The notes under the pieces: model-generated
Databases searched by the model: none
Seen by the model: the letters and a program-made list of their open reading frames with translations, nothing else
Told to the model about the DNA's origin: nothing
NCBI GenBank assembly: GCA_009792885.1
Contig: WMCF01000030.1
Span: 4,132,891 to 4,196,890, forward strand
Length of the DNA stretch: 64,000 nucleotides
Reading direction: 5' to 3'
Origin: Eremophila alpestris peregrina
Taxonomy: Eukaryota > Chordata > Aves > Passeriformes > Alaudidae
In this document: in pieces, positions 24,101-37,100 of the stretch
Layout of the letters: each line of letters opens with the position of its first letter
Position numbering within the stretch: the stretch's first letter is position 1
Translations under genes and position numbers: made by a program

Positions 24101-27100
24101 CTGTTAAAGAGCTAACCAAGAATACAGAATGTAAAACACATGAAACAGCACCACTTGTGTTACACCTGAAGGTTAAATCTGACTGTACTCACAGAAAGAA
24201 AAACCTTCAAGCTCATATGAATGAAAGAATAAACAAATCATCATATTCAGAAAAAACCTACAAATATTGCAAAAAACCAGGAAGCATTGATCCTAGCAAT
24301 GAACTTAGGCACTACGACTTAGGCAACACAGGCAATCTTTCAACAGAGATAAAATTTTCCCTTTTAAGATCCATTAGTCTGTGATAAATCAATTAATCAA
24401 TCCATGTATACCATAATAAACCTTGTGCTGAAAAAAAAAAAAAAAAAAGAGCTCGACCTTAAAATTTGTACTCCAGATCTCTAAACTTGGCTAAAGCACA
24501 GGGGCACAGAAACAGATGCATCAAGAATTTCAAGAATTTTACGTTTCCCAAAATCTGAAGGACCCAGCTATGGTTTTTGTCAGTGTCTTTATAGCTGGTG
24601 ATGAGAAAGATTTATTGACAGTTTTACTGCTTAGGCTGGGAGTATGTAAGTTTATAGGAACTATCAGTGCTGGTCAAGACATTCCCTCTTCAAGGTCAGT
24701 CATTAATTATGAGCACTCAGCACACTTTGCCCATTGTGTCTCAATTCCATCTCACTCAGAGCCTAGGGCTCTGTCCTCAACTCCTCTTCCTCTTTGAAGG
24801 AGGTGGGGAACCCTCAATACTGGGGAGGCCCAGGATGATCAGATGGCCCCTCTGGGCTAGGGGGGACCAGCTCTGCAAGGAAGGTGAGTGTGGCTACAGA
24901 CAGAACAGCCGTGCTGTGTCAGAGCCTGGCCCACGACACTGAGCCATATCACAGACATCAGGCTCACACCTGCTGAAGGCACTCTGGACATCACTTGAGG
25001 AGGAACAGTGAGAAGGATCTGTCACAGTCCTCCATCGAAGCCTTTTATCACCCTGCTCTCAGAGGACAGGATTTGCCTTGTGAGGTGTGCAGTCAGCATT
25101 GAGAGACCTCAGTACACTCTCTATCACTAAACCTGTAGACTCTGCATCCTCTTACTTGGATGTGGAGAATAGCAAAGGGGTTGTCCTTTCTGCCTTCTGT
25201 TTGGTGGCTGACCCTCATTAGCAAAGGAAGGCTTAGTTCAGGAATGGTGAAGTCACCTGGGCTGCTCAGTGTTTAGATCTCTCAGGCAGGGTCAGGTTGA
25301 TGCTCTGTTCCAATGTAATTTCTAAAATTACATTGCTGTCTGCTGAGGCTCAGTTATAACTGATATGGCAAGATATCCTTCAAATGTAGTGTATGTGGGA
25401 AACACAAGATGGGTAAAGGCAAAACAATACCTGTGGCTCCTGGCACTCCTGGCTTTCCTTGGGATCCCTTTGGTGGCCTTACACAGCCTGCACCTGCAAA
25501 CAAAAACCAAGTTAGTTGCACTATATGTGCTCCTATGTTGCCTCTCCATGTCTCTGGGCCTGCAGTTGAGACAATTTCAATAAAACAGGTGAAGGAATTC
25601 CTCATTGAAAAATAAGTTGCCTATGGGTGGCATTTTCAGGGGAGCACTCAAGCTGATCTCCACCTCAAGAGGTGCTCTTCTGCCTATTTTACAGAGGCAA
25701 TGGTGGCAGGTCCAGTTGGACCAGCATGGGAAGGGTAGTTCAGCCTCATGGATAACTGTAGTTTTCCAAATAAGAGAAATGTTTTGTTTCCCTGTGGGTG
25801 ATTTATACATGTGAAGCAATCAAGCCAATTTTTGTAAAAATCTAAGAGTTTTTTTTCTTATATGTCACATTGCACTGAAAATCTTCACTCAAAGTTCTTC
25901 TTTAAAAAGGTTGCTAAAATTTTCTTGGCCACCTAATTTCTTGTCCTACTTTTATATACTGCACAGTGCTAATACAATAAAACACTCAGGAGTGATGAAA
26001 TAAAGAATCTCTGAAATGTAGAGCTAAAAGTGCAATAATTTTAGAAAATGTTCAATCTGATTAATTTAGTTTAGAGCTACATAGAGTATGTGCATAGTGA
26101 TCTGTGACCTAAAGTTCAAATAGTTTACAACCAAGAGCATCCAAAGCAGTCATCAGAAAGAAAGTACCAACCCATAAAAGCAGCATAATATTAAGAAGAT
26201 ATTCAAGCCATTTGTATGTACAGTACCTGACCATATTGGCTCAGTTGCATCTCCTCTAGGAAAGTCTTCAATGACCTGCCCACAGTCTGTGAGCAAAGAA
26301 TTAGAAAACACAGTTATTATCTAAAAGAGAGAAATTGCAAAGAGACAAAAATGTTCTCAATTCTAACCAAAAATGCCTATAAAACCAGCAGATAATGGAT
26401 TCTCTTATATATTATGCACACATACCACACAAATTATTTGCTGTAACATACTGAACACTCTATCCACACATTGATTAGATCCAGCTTAAAACATAGCCTG
26501 TCCAAGTTAGGAGGCTGTCCCATGCACTGTGTAAGGTTGACATGTGCTTGGTTTAGCTTGAATATTCTGCCAGGCTTGTTGAAGTGGAGGAATAAAACTC
26601 TGAGCCTGACTCTGAATGTAGCCCTGGCATTGCTATGCTTGGAAGGGACTTGAAAAGATGCAGAATTACTGTGAGGAACTCTGAAGGGTGGAATCATGAT
26701 TTTCTCTGGTCAATTAAAAGATTATGTTGGATGGGAAAAATCAGAGAAAACCACCTGTGGGATTTCCAATGGCAGGACATTGCTCTATTGCCCCCAACTG
26801 CTTGAAACCTGAAAAATGTTACTTGCTGGCACTAACACATTAATTCATGCTGTTTCAATACCTGACATGAAACTACTGGGACTTCTGAAGTATGTCCTTT
26901 TTTAAGATTTCTGGACAATACCAGCATTTCCTTTTACCCCACATAACCCACACCAAGCTGTCCCTTTTCAACAGTGTGCTATATAAATAGCTGCACACAT
27001 CTGGTGTGCACACAAAGCAACTCAGTGCTGGTCTCCCATGGCTCTGATGTAAGACAAAGTGGTGTCTCTTACCTGGCTGGCCAGGCTCTCCTGGCAGACC

Positions 27101-30100
27101 AGGCAGACCTGGAGATCCAGGTATTCCAGCTTGTCCTTGGTCACCTGGAGGACCCGGGAACCCTTTTGGACCAGGAAATCCTTCACCTGGCAGGCCAGCT
27201 TCTCCTGGAAAGCCCTTTGGGCCTAATTCACCTGGGTAACCAGGATCACCAGGGAAACCTCTGATAGTATCACCCTATGGGAAGTAACAGAGGTGGTCAC
27301 TCCTGACTTAGCTGAGAAACAAATGCAACTCCAACAGCTGAACTACTCCCATGAATAACCTCTTATAGGCAGTAATTTCTCAAGTGTTGCACCCCAGCTT
27401 TTTAAATCAACATTGAAAAGAAAGTATTCTTGAAATAACCTGACTTTAATGTAGACAGCATGTCAGTAAGGGCATGACAGAAGTGCTTCTTGAGGGAACA
27501 TTCCCCTAAAAATGTTGGCCCATGAAAAGCACTTGGGCAATATGAATTGGTGTTGTGGAGGGGCTCCTGGTCCTTTCTGAAAAGCTGTAAGTGGGTTTGG
27601 GGAGACCAAATGCATTGTTAGAGATGTTCCATTGTGGCATTTACTTCTGAGAAAAGCTGACATAAAAATGCACCCAAAAGATTTTTTCTCTGTCTGCACT
27701 CCTAGTGCTTAGGCTGGGAGTATCTATTTCTACACTACTGAATCAACATTTTACAAACTTCATAAGAGAATGCTTTTCTTTCTTCAGAAGCAATATGAAG
27801 TACCATCTTCAGTGGTAGGAAAAATACTGCGGTCTAGAGTGCCTAGTATAGCTCTTGCCCATTTTCAAATATGATATATGAGCATCCCAGTGGTTCAACA
27901 CTATTTATGATGTGCCACAGGAATTCTTCTTGCAAGGCATTTAATTTTGCCTATAGAAGGAAGTTAGAAAATGAAGACTACATGTCTAATTTCTAGATAG
28001 CTACGGTTAGGTGAGTTGTTATCAAGCAATATAATGACATAATGTATAATGTAATTATAAGGACATAAAATTGTAGTTAATTTTGCTTTTCTTCAACACA
28101 GTCGTACCAAAGCTATTGAAATTCAGTCACAAAGAATCTCACCTGTACTAGAAGGAGTCACTGATAATCTATACACTATCACTTGTTGTTTAAGTAAAAT
28201 GGAAATAAAAGTGAAAGATTTCTCTAAAAACCCTGAGAGTAAACCTGATTATTGATTTATTAATAACTAGCAAACCCAGACTAGTTTCGCATCATTATCT
28301 GTGAAAGAAGGACAGGCTGGTGACTGTAACCCCTCAGAATTAGGTACATTAGTGACTGGGTGTGGTGCATTTGCTGTATTTGTTGCTCACCGGAAGGCCA
28401 GGCTGTCCTGGTAACCCATCCAATCCATCTCTGCCTGGGAAACCATCTTCTCCTCTGATTCCAGGCAGCCCAGGGTCTCCTCGGATTCCTTTGGTGCCTA
28501 AAGAAGACCTCCCATTGTGAGACCAATCTTTCACTAATGCTTTAAATAATAGGAAAATACAGGTGATAAGAATTTTCACTCTACCTTTCGTAGTTATGTG
28601 TAAAGAGTCTCCCTTTTCTCCTTTCCGTCCAGGAAATCCAGCTGGACCCGAAAATCCCTGGTGTTACAGACATTAAAAAAAAACAAACCCAAACCAAACA
28701 AGAACTGCTTAAGAAGTCAGTATTAAGATTTGCATTTCTACTGTCCTGCTTAAAAAACAACCCTCCTTAAATTTTACTGGTTTTTTGTTATTTTCTGTAA
28801 CAATTTCCTCTTCAGTAATCCCATTCTTGTGCAGAACCTTTATTATCATGTTCTAACTAAGACCAAGATCTCTATGGCATGGTGAGGATGGATTGGGACA
28901 CCTGTGGCTTTCCATGAGCTAGAGTCCCACAGGTGACTGCTGCTGCAGAACTGCACTGGAGAAAGCATGGGTAATTACTCAGTGTTAGCCAATAAAGAAG
29001 ACACCCTAAACAACTCCTTGCCACCTTGGAAAAAACCTTAGGGTTCTGCTGACATGCAGTTCCTCCCGTGCACCACTCCCAAGGAGAACAACCTTACAGC
29101 TGGCAGTGGATTGGGATTCACAGCACTGTTCTGGGGCTTAAAAGCAGCACCACCTTAATTTACCAGACAAGAGCTTGGGCACAGAGGGATTAAATCAAGT
29201 GATCAAATCACTTGATCAAATCACAGACCTGTGGGTAGGTTTTGGTTAGAAAGGAGGGCTGGAGGTGTCTGGTCCAGCCCAGCACCTGGAGATAGAGCAG
29301 GTTGCTCAGGGCCTTGCCTAGCCATGCTCTGAAAATCTCAAAGGAGGGAAACTTTCTCTCTTGCAAAGACAAACTGTGGTGAAGCTAAAGACCAGTCTCT
29401 GGCATTCTTGATTCCTTGGCATAATGTTGGAACCTCCTCCTGAACACCCCAGCTGACACTGAAATTTCTAGCTGCTGAACAACAGCTTTGCAATCACAGA
29501 GCCAAGTCCATATCCATGGTAGGTGCCAAGGCCCAGAGGTTACAGAGTCATTTACTACTGACTTCTTGATGCCAGTTAGCTTCAGTTCTGAATAACACAC
29601 TCGTGCTCACTAAAATATAAGCTGAGCATGTTAGGCTTTCCTCAGCCACTTCTTACTGAATTCTAGGGCAGACACTGAATGAAAGGGATGTACCTGATAA
29701 ATTTATTTTTTTGTTTAAAAGACTCCAGTGCCAAACAGTATTTAAAAGTGTGCCTTTGGCACCACTGTATTTTATTGACATTCTGGGTGAAATGCATATT
29801 TAAAAACTGTATCTCAGCTGCAGGTCACCACAACAATACGCGTTTGCACTTCTGTTAGTCAAAAGAGTGAGATTAGTTTTGATTATAAGCTTCCAGCTTT
29901 ACCTGGGATATATTTGAAAACTGCATTTTAATAGTGAGTGAAGCCAATCTGTACTCCATGGTAAAGCTGTTTCTTCTGGACATTGATTTCTTTCAGACCA
30001 AAAGAAATCTCAGGAACTTAAAATAATGCTGAATCACTGCATTAACAATGCACTAATAGCATGATCTTCACATTACTATTTTTTTGTTCTCAAGATTTAG

Positions 30101-33100
30101 TTGTTATGTATAATACAATTTAGCACAGAGGTATTTTCAAAATATTTTACAGCTGCTTCTAATTTCTCTTTCTCCACAGGAAAAAAAAAATCCCTTTGCT
30201 TGGGATAAAACTTTAATTTCATTAAACTGACATAGATTTCATCAAGATTAATTGTATTTATCATCCACATTATGTAGCTTGTTGAACATGCTTAAAGAAT
30301 TATGGAGTGATTTTTTTCCCCAGAATATGGACCAAGAAAATGTAAGCCTACATTGTTTTACTTTCTGAATTTGCTGTGCTATGTCTGTACATGTTTATAC
30401 TTCTCTCTATTCTACAGCAACTTAAATTCTGGGATGAAGAATCTCAAAAGCAGAAACCCAAACTTTAGACAGTTGTGAGCTTGGCTTTTTTGATGTTCAG
30501 AAGAGCCTAAAGTACTAACTGAAAACATGTTCGCTCTGACATCTTTGGACTTTACAATAGTATGTAGAGATAGGACAAGAGGAATGATTTTAAACTGAAA
30601 GAGAGTAGGTTTAGATTAGATATTAGGAAGAAATTCTTTACTGTAAGGGTGGTGAGGCACTGGAGCAGGTACATAGACTCAGAAGAATTGTGGATACCCC
30701 ATCCTTGGAAGTGTTCAAGGGCAGGTTGGATGGGGTTCTGAGCAACCTGGTCTAGTGGAGGGTGTTCCATCCCATGGGCAGGGGTTTGGAACGGGGTGAT
30801 CCTTAAGGTCCCTTCTAACTCAGAGCATTCTGCAATTCCTTGATAAACAACATCAGCTTTTGGGTCAGCATTACAAAGGACTTACTCAAAAATCTTGAGA
30901 GATGTGACTGACTAAAGGCAGTTCTGCCTGTGAGGAGGCACGATGCAGTTAGCACACCACATAGCACCTCCATGTAACATTAACAAACAAGCTGTTATAA
31001 GCAAAGCCCTTTCCTCAGTGTTACTGAATGGTCTTTTTAAGAAAGACTATATTGTAAACAAGAACCTTACATTTTATCAGTTTAACATATGCATCCTATA
31101 AGCAACAACCTTAGGTTACTACTAGAGCTGTTTCCCTTCTAGATGGCCAGATCACACTCAGTACCACAGCAGCTTGAAAGGGTTCTGCTTTCTTCAGATA
31201 GAAGGTGGATTTTGGTTTATGGGGAAATCTTCCACTCTCCCCAGAATTTCCTATTTTCGCTTCAATCCTAGCAATTTTTGGTCTTCAGTATTTTATAGAT
31301 AACCTCCTGAGGGGAGGGAAGGAAGGAAGGATTAAGCAATATTTTTCAACACTTTTCCATGAAGAATAGCTTGAGGTTTTGGATTTTTTTTCATAGTAGG
31401 CATATAAAACTAAGCAATAAAGAAACAACTATCTCACTTTTGCTCCAGGGTAGCCAGGAAGACCATGTGGTCCTTGATCACCAGGTTCTCCTTTCCTTCC
31501 AGGCTGGCCAGGGGTTCCTGGAAAGCCAGGAGGGCCACGGGGGCCAGTGGAGCCCCTTCTGAGTTCCTCACCCAAAAGGCATGTAGTGCAATCTCCTTCT
31601 TCACCTAAGGAAAAAATTGGTATTAGAAGAAAGAAAGCTCTATCAGCAACAAACAGATGTGCAGCTGTATCCACCTTATATAGAGACTTGAGAATATTTG
31701 AGTAGTTTCTCAAATACTTGAGAAAATGACTCTTTTTTTTTTTTTCTGACAAGAATCCAACACTGAGTTTCTTTGTCATGTTAGTCTCAGATCAAATTCA
31801 TCAGTCCTCATGCATGTCCATAGTTCAATAAACCCAGACTGAAGACACTGGGGCTTTACATAAAGCGTAAGAGCAGATCATCTATTGAGTTATCTGTTAG
31901 AACCTACCTTTAGGTCCTTTTCGTCCTCTTGGCCCAGGGAAACCTTGTATACCAAATCTGCCTGGTGTTCCCTCTCGTCCTTTTAATCCAAAGAGAGGAC
32001 CTAGAAGTTTAATTAAATAAAAATATAAATTCATCTACTGTAGATTTACCCTTTTTCTCTTTCATTCCTATTTCTTTGAGCTGCAATGCCTTTTCCCCTG
32101 TTTCCCCTAATGTCACTTACTGTCTAACCCAGCCTGCTGTGGTGCACTCCCTTCTCTCTTCCTCTCTCCATCTTCTGGCAGCTTCTCACACTCATTCTCA
32201 GTAACTTCCATCTGCTGTGGCAGAAAATCCTTGCCATTCTTTGCTCTCTCTAACACTGAATTCCTCCTCTCAGCCTGACCTACTCTGCATTAGCACAAAT
32301 AGCCTGCTCTGGATCACCTCCTGCACATCCTTTTCTCCATTTTTCAAATGTTGCCAGGACTGTCTGAAAATCACGCCAACCTTTTCTTCACTGATGAATG
32401 TACATTACTTTTTTGCATGTCCTCCCTACCTCTTGTTTCATTTCATTTCATTTCATTTCATTTCATTTCATTTCATTTCATTTCATTTCATTTCATTTCA
32501 TTTCATTTCATTCTGTCAGTGTCTCACTTTGCCCTGCCGACAGCTGTCTTTAAAATAACCAGAGATGTTCTTGTGACTTCTCATCATCTCTGTCTCTTGA
32601 AGCCCTTACCAGGGGCTCCCACGGGCCCGGGAGGGCCGCGCAGTCCCGGTGAGCCGTCCTTGCCCGGAAGCCCAGGTGGTCCCGCAAAATAAGCGGGAGA
32701 TCCAATTTCACCCTTTTCACCTTTGGGTCCCATTTCTCCAGGTAAGCCTGGCTTATCTCCGTCCCCTGAAACAGAACCAGGCAAGAAGTTCAAAACAATT
32801 TCTTAACAGCTGTGATGTGACAGAAGAGAAAGTTCATACAATTGCAACTAACATCCAAGGAAAAATGGACATATTTAGCATGGAGCAAAAATGGTAACTG
32901 CACTTTTCACTTGAGCAAATAACTATCAGTTACAGAAACAAGGCTCTGTCATCATCTCTATTTCAGTAGTTTTGCAAGAGACCCATTGGTCCAAAGGAAA
33001 ATGATCCTCTTGTTCTTTGTCCCCCCAGAGATTATCCGGGCTAACTGTGCACTGTGTATCACATGATCAGCATAAAACTTTTCCCCACTGTTACCCTGTA

Positions 33101-34117
33101 TGTGTCAAAACTCCCTATAAAGTTAAGCTGCTAGAAGATGTATTGCTGGGATATTACCATCAGTAAATCCAGGAAGACCAGGCAATCCTTGATCTCCCTC
33201 CTCTCCTGGGTCTCCTGGCAATCCAGAAACACCTGGGAAGCCTGGATCACCTCTTGCACCTGAAAGACATCCCCGATTCCACAAAATGTGTTAGTGTGAT
33301 GCTGCTTTTTTTAAAGAAGCAAATATTAGAATCCTAAAGTGCTTTGGAGTGGTACAGTTTATGATAGTTTCTAAAAATGTGGCTTTAGAAATGGACAGAC
33401 AGGAATGGTGTGGAGCCACCAAGCCCAGGAAGAAGGATAGTATCTTTCACCTTTAACTAATATGCAGTTTGAGCTACATTGCTCCTGGGAAGCACAAAAG
33501 AGCAGCTGTCTGAGGAAAGCCCCTCTTTTTCCTACAGGAAGTTTCTGCTGTAACAGATGTGTAATATGTGAGCTTCCCTTTGCTTCCCACTACCAAAAGC
33601 GTCTGTCTGGGCCCAGCTGTTGCCTGCAGAAGGTATCATGCTCTTGTCAAAGATCATTGATATGTGGTGTGTTCAGCCCCCTGCCTGCTTCTTTCTCTCT
33701 CTACACAGTCACTCCTGCTTTTAAAAGGTTGGCAAGGTATTCAGGGTGATTTGACCAATGTTTTGGGCCTCTTGCCCCCTTTCTCTGTGAGGAAGGGAAC
33801 CCTTCACTGTTAGTCTCTCTGGCTTTCAACAAGACTAGTAAATTGTAGTGCAAGGACAAAGGCCAAGGCAATGGCATGTGATCACTCTTGCTGTTTGCTG
33901 GCACCTTCCCTTGAATAGTTTTGGCCTTGGCAAACTGCTGTTACCTTTTATATGTTTCTAGTCTAGCCATGCAGAACCACCACTGCTCAGCAAAACAGCT
34001 GACACTGGCTGTTATAAGCTTAGTGAAAAGATTGCAATGGAAATGTGTCCATTTAAAAAAGAAATAAAATACTCTTATATTCCTCAAAGCTTTTTTTAAT
34101 GTGTGGGCTTCTTTCTC

Positions 34118-34156
<39 letters not shown>

Positions 34157-37100
34157 GTCTGTCTGTCTATTAGATGATAAGAATGCTCTCTGCTGTGCTG
34201 CCACTACTGTGCTTTATCCAAAATCTGAAACAGAAGACAGATTCCCATTCTTCCTTTCACTGGACAACAAAGTCACACGCTTCTTTGCTTTTTCTTCTCT
34301 GTGGATACAGGCATGCATGGAAGCCTTTTGTATAGCAATCCAGCTCCAGTGGGAGAGACAAAGAAACCACCTGCCTGCAAAAAGGTGATTAGGGCACTTT
34401 CTTGGAAGGCAATTACAGGCTCTGGAACACTTTAGCAAACACACATTTTTTAGGAGTTGAATTCTCAGGATGTCATGCTTCTGATCTATGCAGAAGGTAG
34501 TAAAACAGCTAGGAGAAACAATGAAGCAAAGAGGATGTACCTTTCCTTGGGATGCGGGAGGGAAAATAGGAATCTGGCCCTGGAGAACCAATCTCACCAG
34601 GCTCCCCCTGTCAACAGAAGTTGAAGTATCACACCCAAGCACATTATTATAGAGAATTTCTTTTAAAATGGAAAGGTATGCCCATGAAACACAAAACCCC
34701 AGACTCCCAAAGGCCCTGACATGACACATAAGAAACCTCAAAGAACTCAAATTAACAAACCACATAACCTGTTTTACAATGACAACAGACACAATTGCTA
34801 CTACATGATGACAGAAAAGAAAAGAAGGCAACATCTGGCTTATTGCTTCTAGCAAATGAAAGTAAAGCAGTACCTTGCTTCCTCTGGGACCATGGCCACC
34901 AGGTGGACCATCAAATCCTGGAAAACCCTGTAATACACATAAAAATTACTGACTTCCCTTCATCAGAGAGAGATGAAAGTTATTTGGTCTGTAGCGATTC
35001 CTGTAACACCAGTAAAGTTCCTTGTGGTTTGATGTCCTACCTCTTGGACCAAGCCTAACTCTTGCCAAAGGCCAGAGGGACCTGCTGTGCTGCAGGCTCT
35101 GTCACTCCTGGCAGTGCAGCAGATGGAAGGAGCACCTACACTCACACCATTCCATGGATGCTGCAGGGTGCAGGAGGAGAAAAGGGGATCCCCTCCATGC
35201 CAGTTGACCCTGAGACACATGGGCCAGGCAGCCAGACCACACCAGCCTGCTGCAAGAAAACTAAACGAGTCAGAATCATTACAAGTAGATATGTTTTCAC
35301 TGGAAAGGAAACAGTGAGCAGTGAAATAGCACTGAAGTACACAGGTCCTTTTTGCTCTTTTCCAGGTGGCTGGAGACTGTTTGGCTCAAGAAGGGCTGAC
35401 TGAGGAGAACTCAGAAGCAGCCAGATTTCAGAGATGCTGATCCAAATGAGATCATCTCTTCTGTGTGCTTTACTCAGCTCTTCAACAACATTGTTCTCTA
35501 CAGAAAATGTTTATTTGCACTCTGGAAAGAGACTGGTGTTAAAAAGGTGTGCTTTGAGTAGAAAACATTGGCTAGATCAACAACTGATGTCAATTAACAC
35601 CGTTTTGCTGAAACTAGTAGTTTTGTATAATTCACATTTATAATTAGATTATTAGTCAGCTTTTAAAAATCTCAGCATCTCTCAAGTTTCACAGTGGGTA
35701 CAACTCTTACCCAGGATGTGAGACTTAATAACCAGCTCTGTAAGTCACTCCTGAAGTAGTTTTGAAGCATTAAAGGTACCACAGCTCTCAACAAGATGCC
35801 ACAAACCCTATCACATATTTCAGACTTTTCCATCATGGCAAGTGTATATCACACCAATGGAAAAAGAGCCTTTTGATTATCAGGTGTAAAATCTCTTTAC
35901 ACTAGGTGGAGCTGGTGGTCTAAAAGCAAAGCCAGCAGCTTCCCACTTAACTGCAACTTCATCTGTGTGCTAGCAGGACTTAATCATCCTTCTTTCTTTC
36001 TTAAGACTAAATTCACTCAAAAATCAACAAGTTTGTGAATAGCACATAGAGTAGGGTGTTCCCTCTCTCACACACATTATGCAGTGATAGTCCATACAAA
36101 CCAATGCACCTTCTGCTAAAATTATTGCCAAGATTCATCCTCGAAAAGGAGCAGCCACTGCTCACATCTGACAGGAGCATGAACCCCTGTTAAGGTCAGC
36201 CAGTGGGCTTTAATGGGTTTTGCATCAGCCTCTCCATGTATGTGTTACTAATAGCAATTCCCTTCCACACCACCAGGACTGAATAGCTGTGCAAATGTTA
36301 TTTTTCAGATTTCATGTACTTTCTTGTCCCATGTGTTTCATGTTATTATTGTTATGCCTTGGTGGCAGGACAAATCTTTAAACAACTAAAGATGGCAAAG
36401 CATGGAAAAATCGTGCATCCCACAGCTATTTACCTCATGGAAGTGATTTCTAATGCTGACTGAAGAAGCCTTTTTCTGAGACCAAACAGAAAGTCTCTGT
36501 CTGACAGAATGCTATTTTAAATATTTGGGTGTGTTTCCATGGGGACAGAGATTTAACTGGTATATTTATCAGTTTCCATCTCTTCTCCCTTTGTGATATC
36601 CAAGATAACTGTACATCTCAACCACATCTGCAGAAAGCTATTCAAAAAAGGTTTCTGCCTGTAGCAAGAAAATTACCAAAATCATAATCACAGTAATTAG
36701 AACAATGAAAATGACACCTCCCTGTAGTGCTCTCAAAAGATACTCATGGTTTAAGCAAAACTGGACTTTAATCATAGGGTAGGTTTTTTTCTCACTGATG
36801 AGAAAAATAACTGACCCAAAATCAGAATGATGGATGAACCCAGATGATATTTGTTAGACTGCAACAAGTGTAATTGCAGGCAGAATTTGTCCTCAACAGT
36901 TTGCTTTTCATACAGATTGTCTACATATGTGTTAGAAACAACAGTCTTGTATGAAATACTCACTCTTTCTCCACTGAGTCCTGGAAAACCATTGATGCCA
37001 GGCAGTCCCTATGAAGGTACAATAAAATTAACAAAATAAAACGACATTTTAACATCCCATGATAAAGAATCATTTTTATTTCTTAGATAAAATAAATCTA

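Larger units (their letters stand above)
20830..25430 (-). other. COL4A2 introns between E23 and E25
   Basis: Introns 20830-21791 and 21900-25430. The second, at 3.5 kb, is the longest in the middle of the gene and contains the retrocopy-like insert near 24118-24448 and a perfect 11-bp inverted repeat at 25311-25335. The adjoining exons share phase 1, so no exon is missing by frame. Confidence 0.75.
25494..28584 (-). other. COL4A2 introns between E19 and E23
   Basis: Introns 25494-26226, 26287-27072, 27275-28390 and 28498-28584. I see no repeats or extra exons; a short Gly-rich reading near 27560 lacks a Gly at the putative exon start. Confidence 0.7.
28658..31437 (-). other. COL4A2 intron between E18 and E19
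   Basis: A 2.8-kb intron with two CR1 pieces in opposite orientation (about 29240-29360 and 30571-30843) and an inverted repeat at 29194-29216. The remainder is AT-rich without recognisable features. Confidence 0.8.
31605..34873 (-). other. COL4A2 introns between E13 and E18
   Basis: Introns 31605-31907, 32001-32609, 32766-33157, 33260-34540 and 34608-34873. Two tandem repeats stand out (32436-32510 and 34109-34168). The longest open frame of the window, 213 codons at 34214-34855 on the minus strand, overlaps E14 in another frame and has no family features; I do not treat it as a gene. Confidence 0.75.

Noticed and set aside
34214..34855. 213-codon open frame on the minus strand, the longest in the window
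   Set aside because: It overlaps exon E14 in a different frame, crosses a simple-sequence region, and has no recognisable domain or composition of a real protein.
35040..35100. Minus-strand [14 protein letters not shown] before a GTAGGA donor as an extra helix exon
   Set aside because: It would need phase-1 entry, but the flanking exons E12 and E13 join in phase 0.
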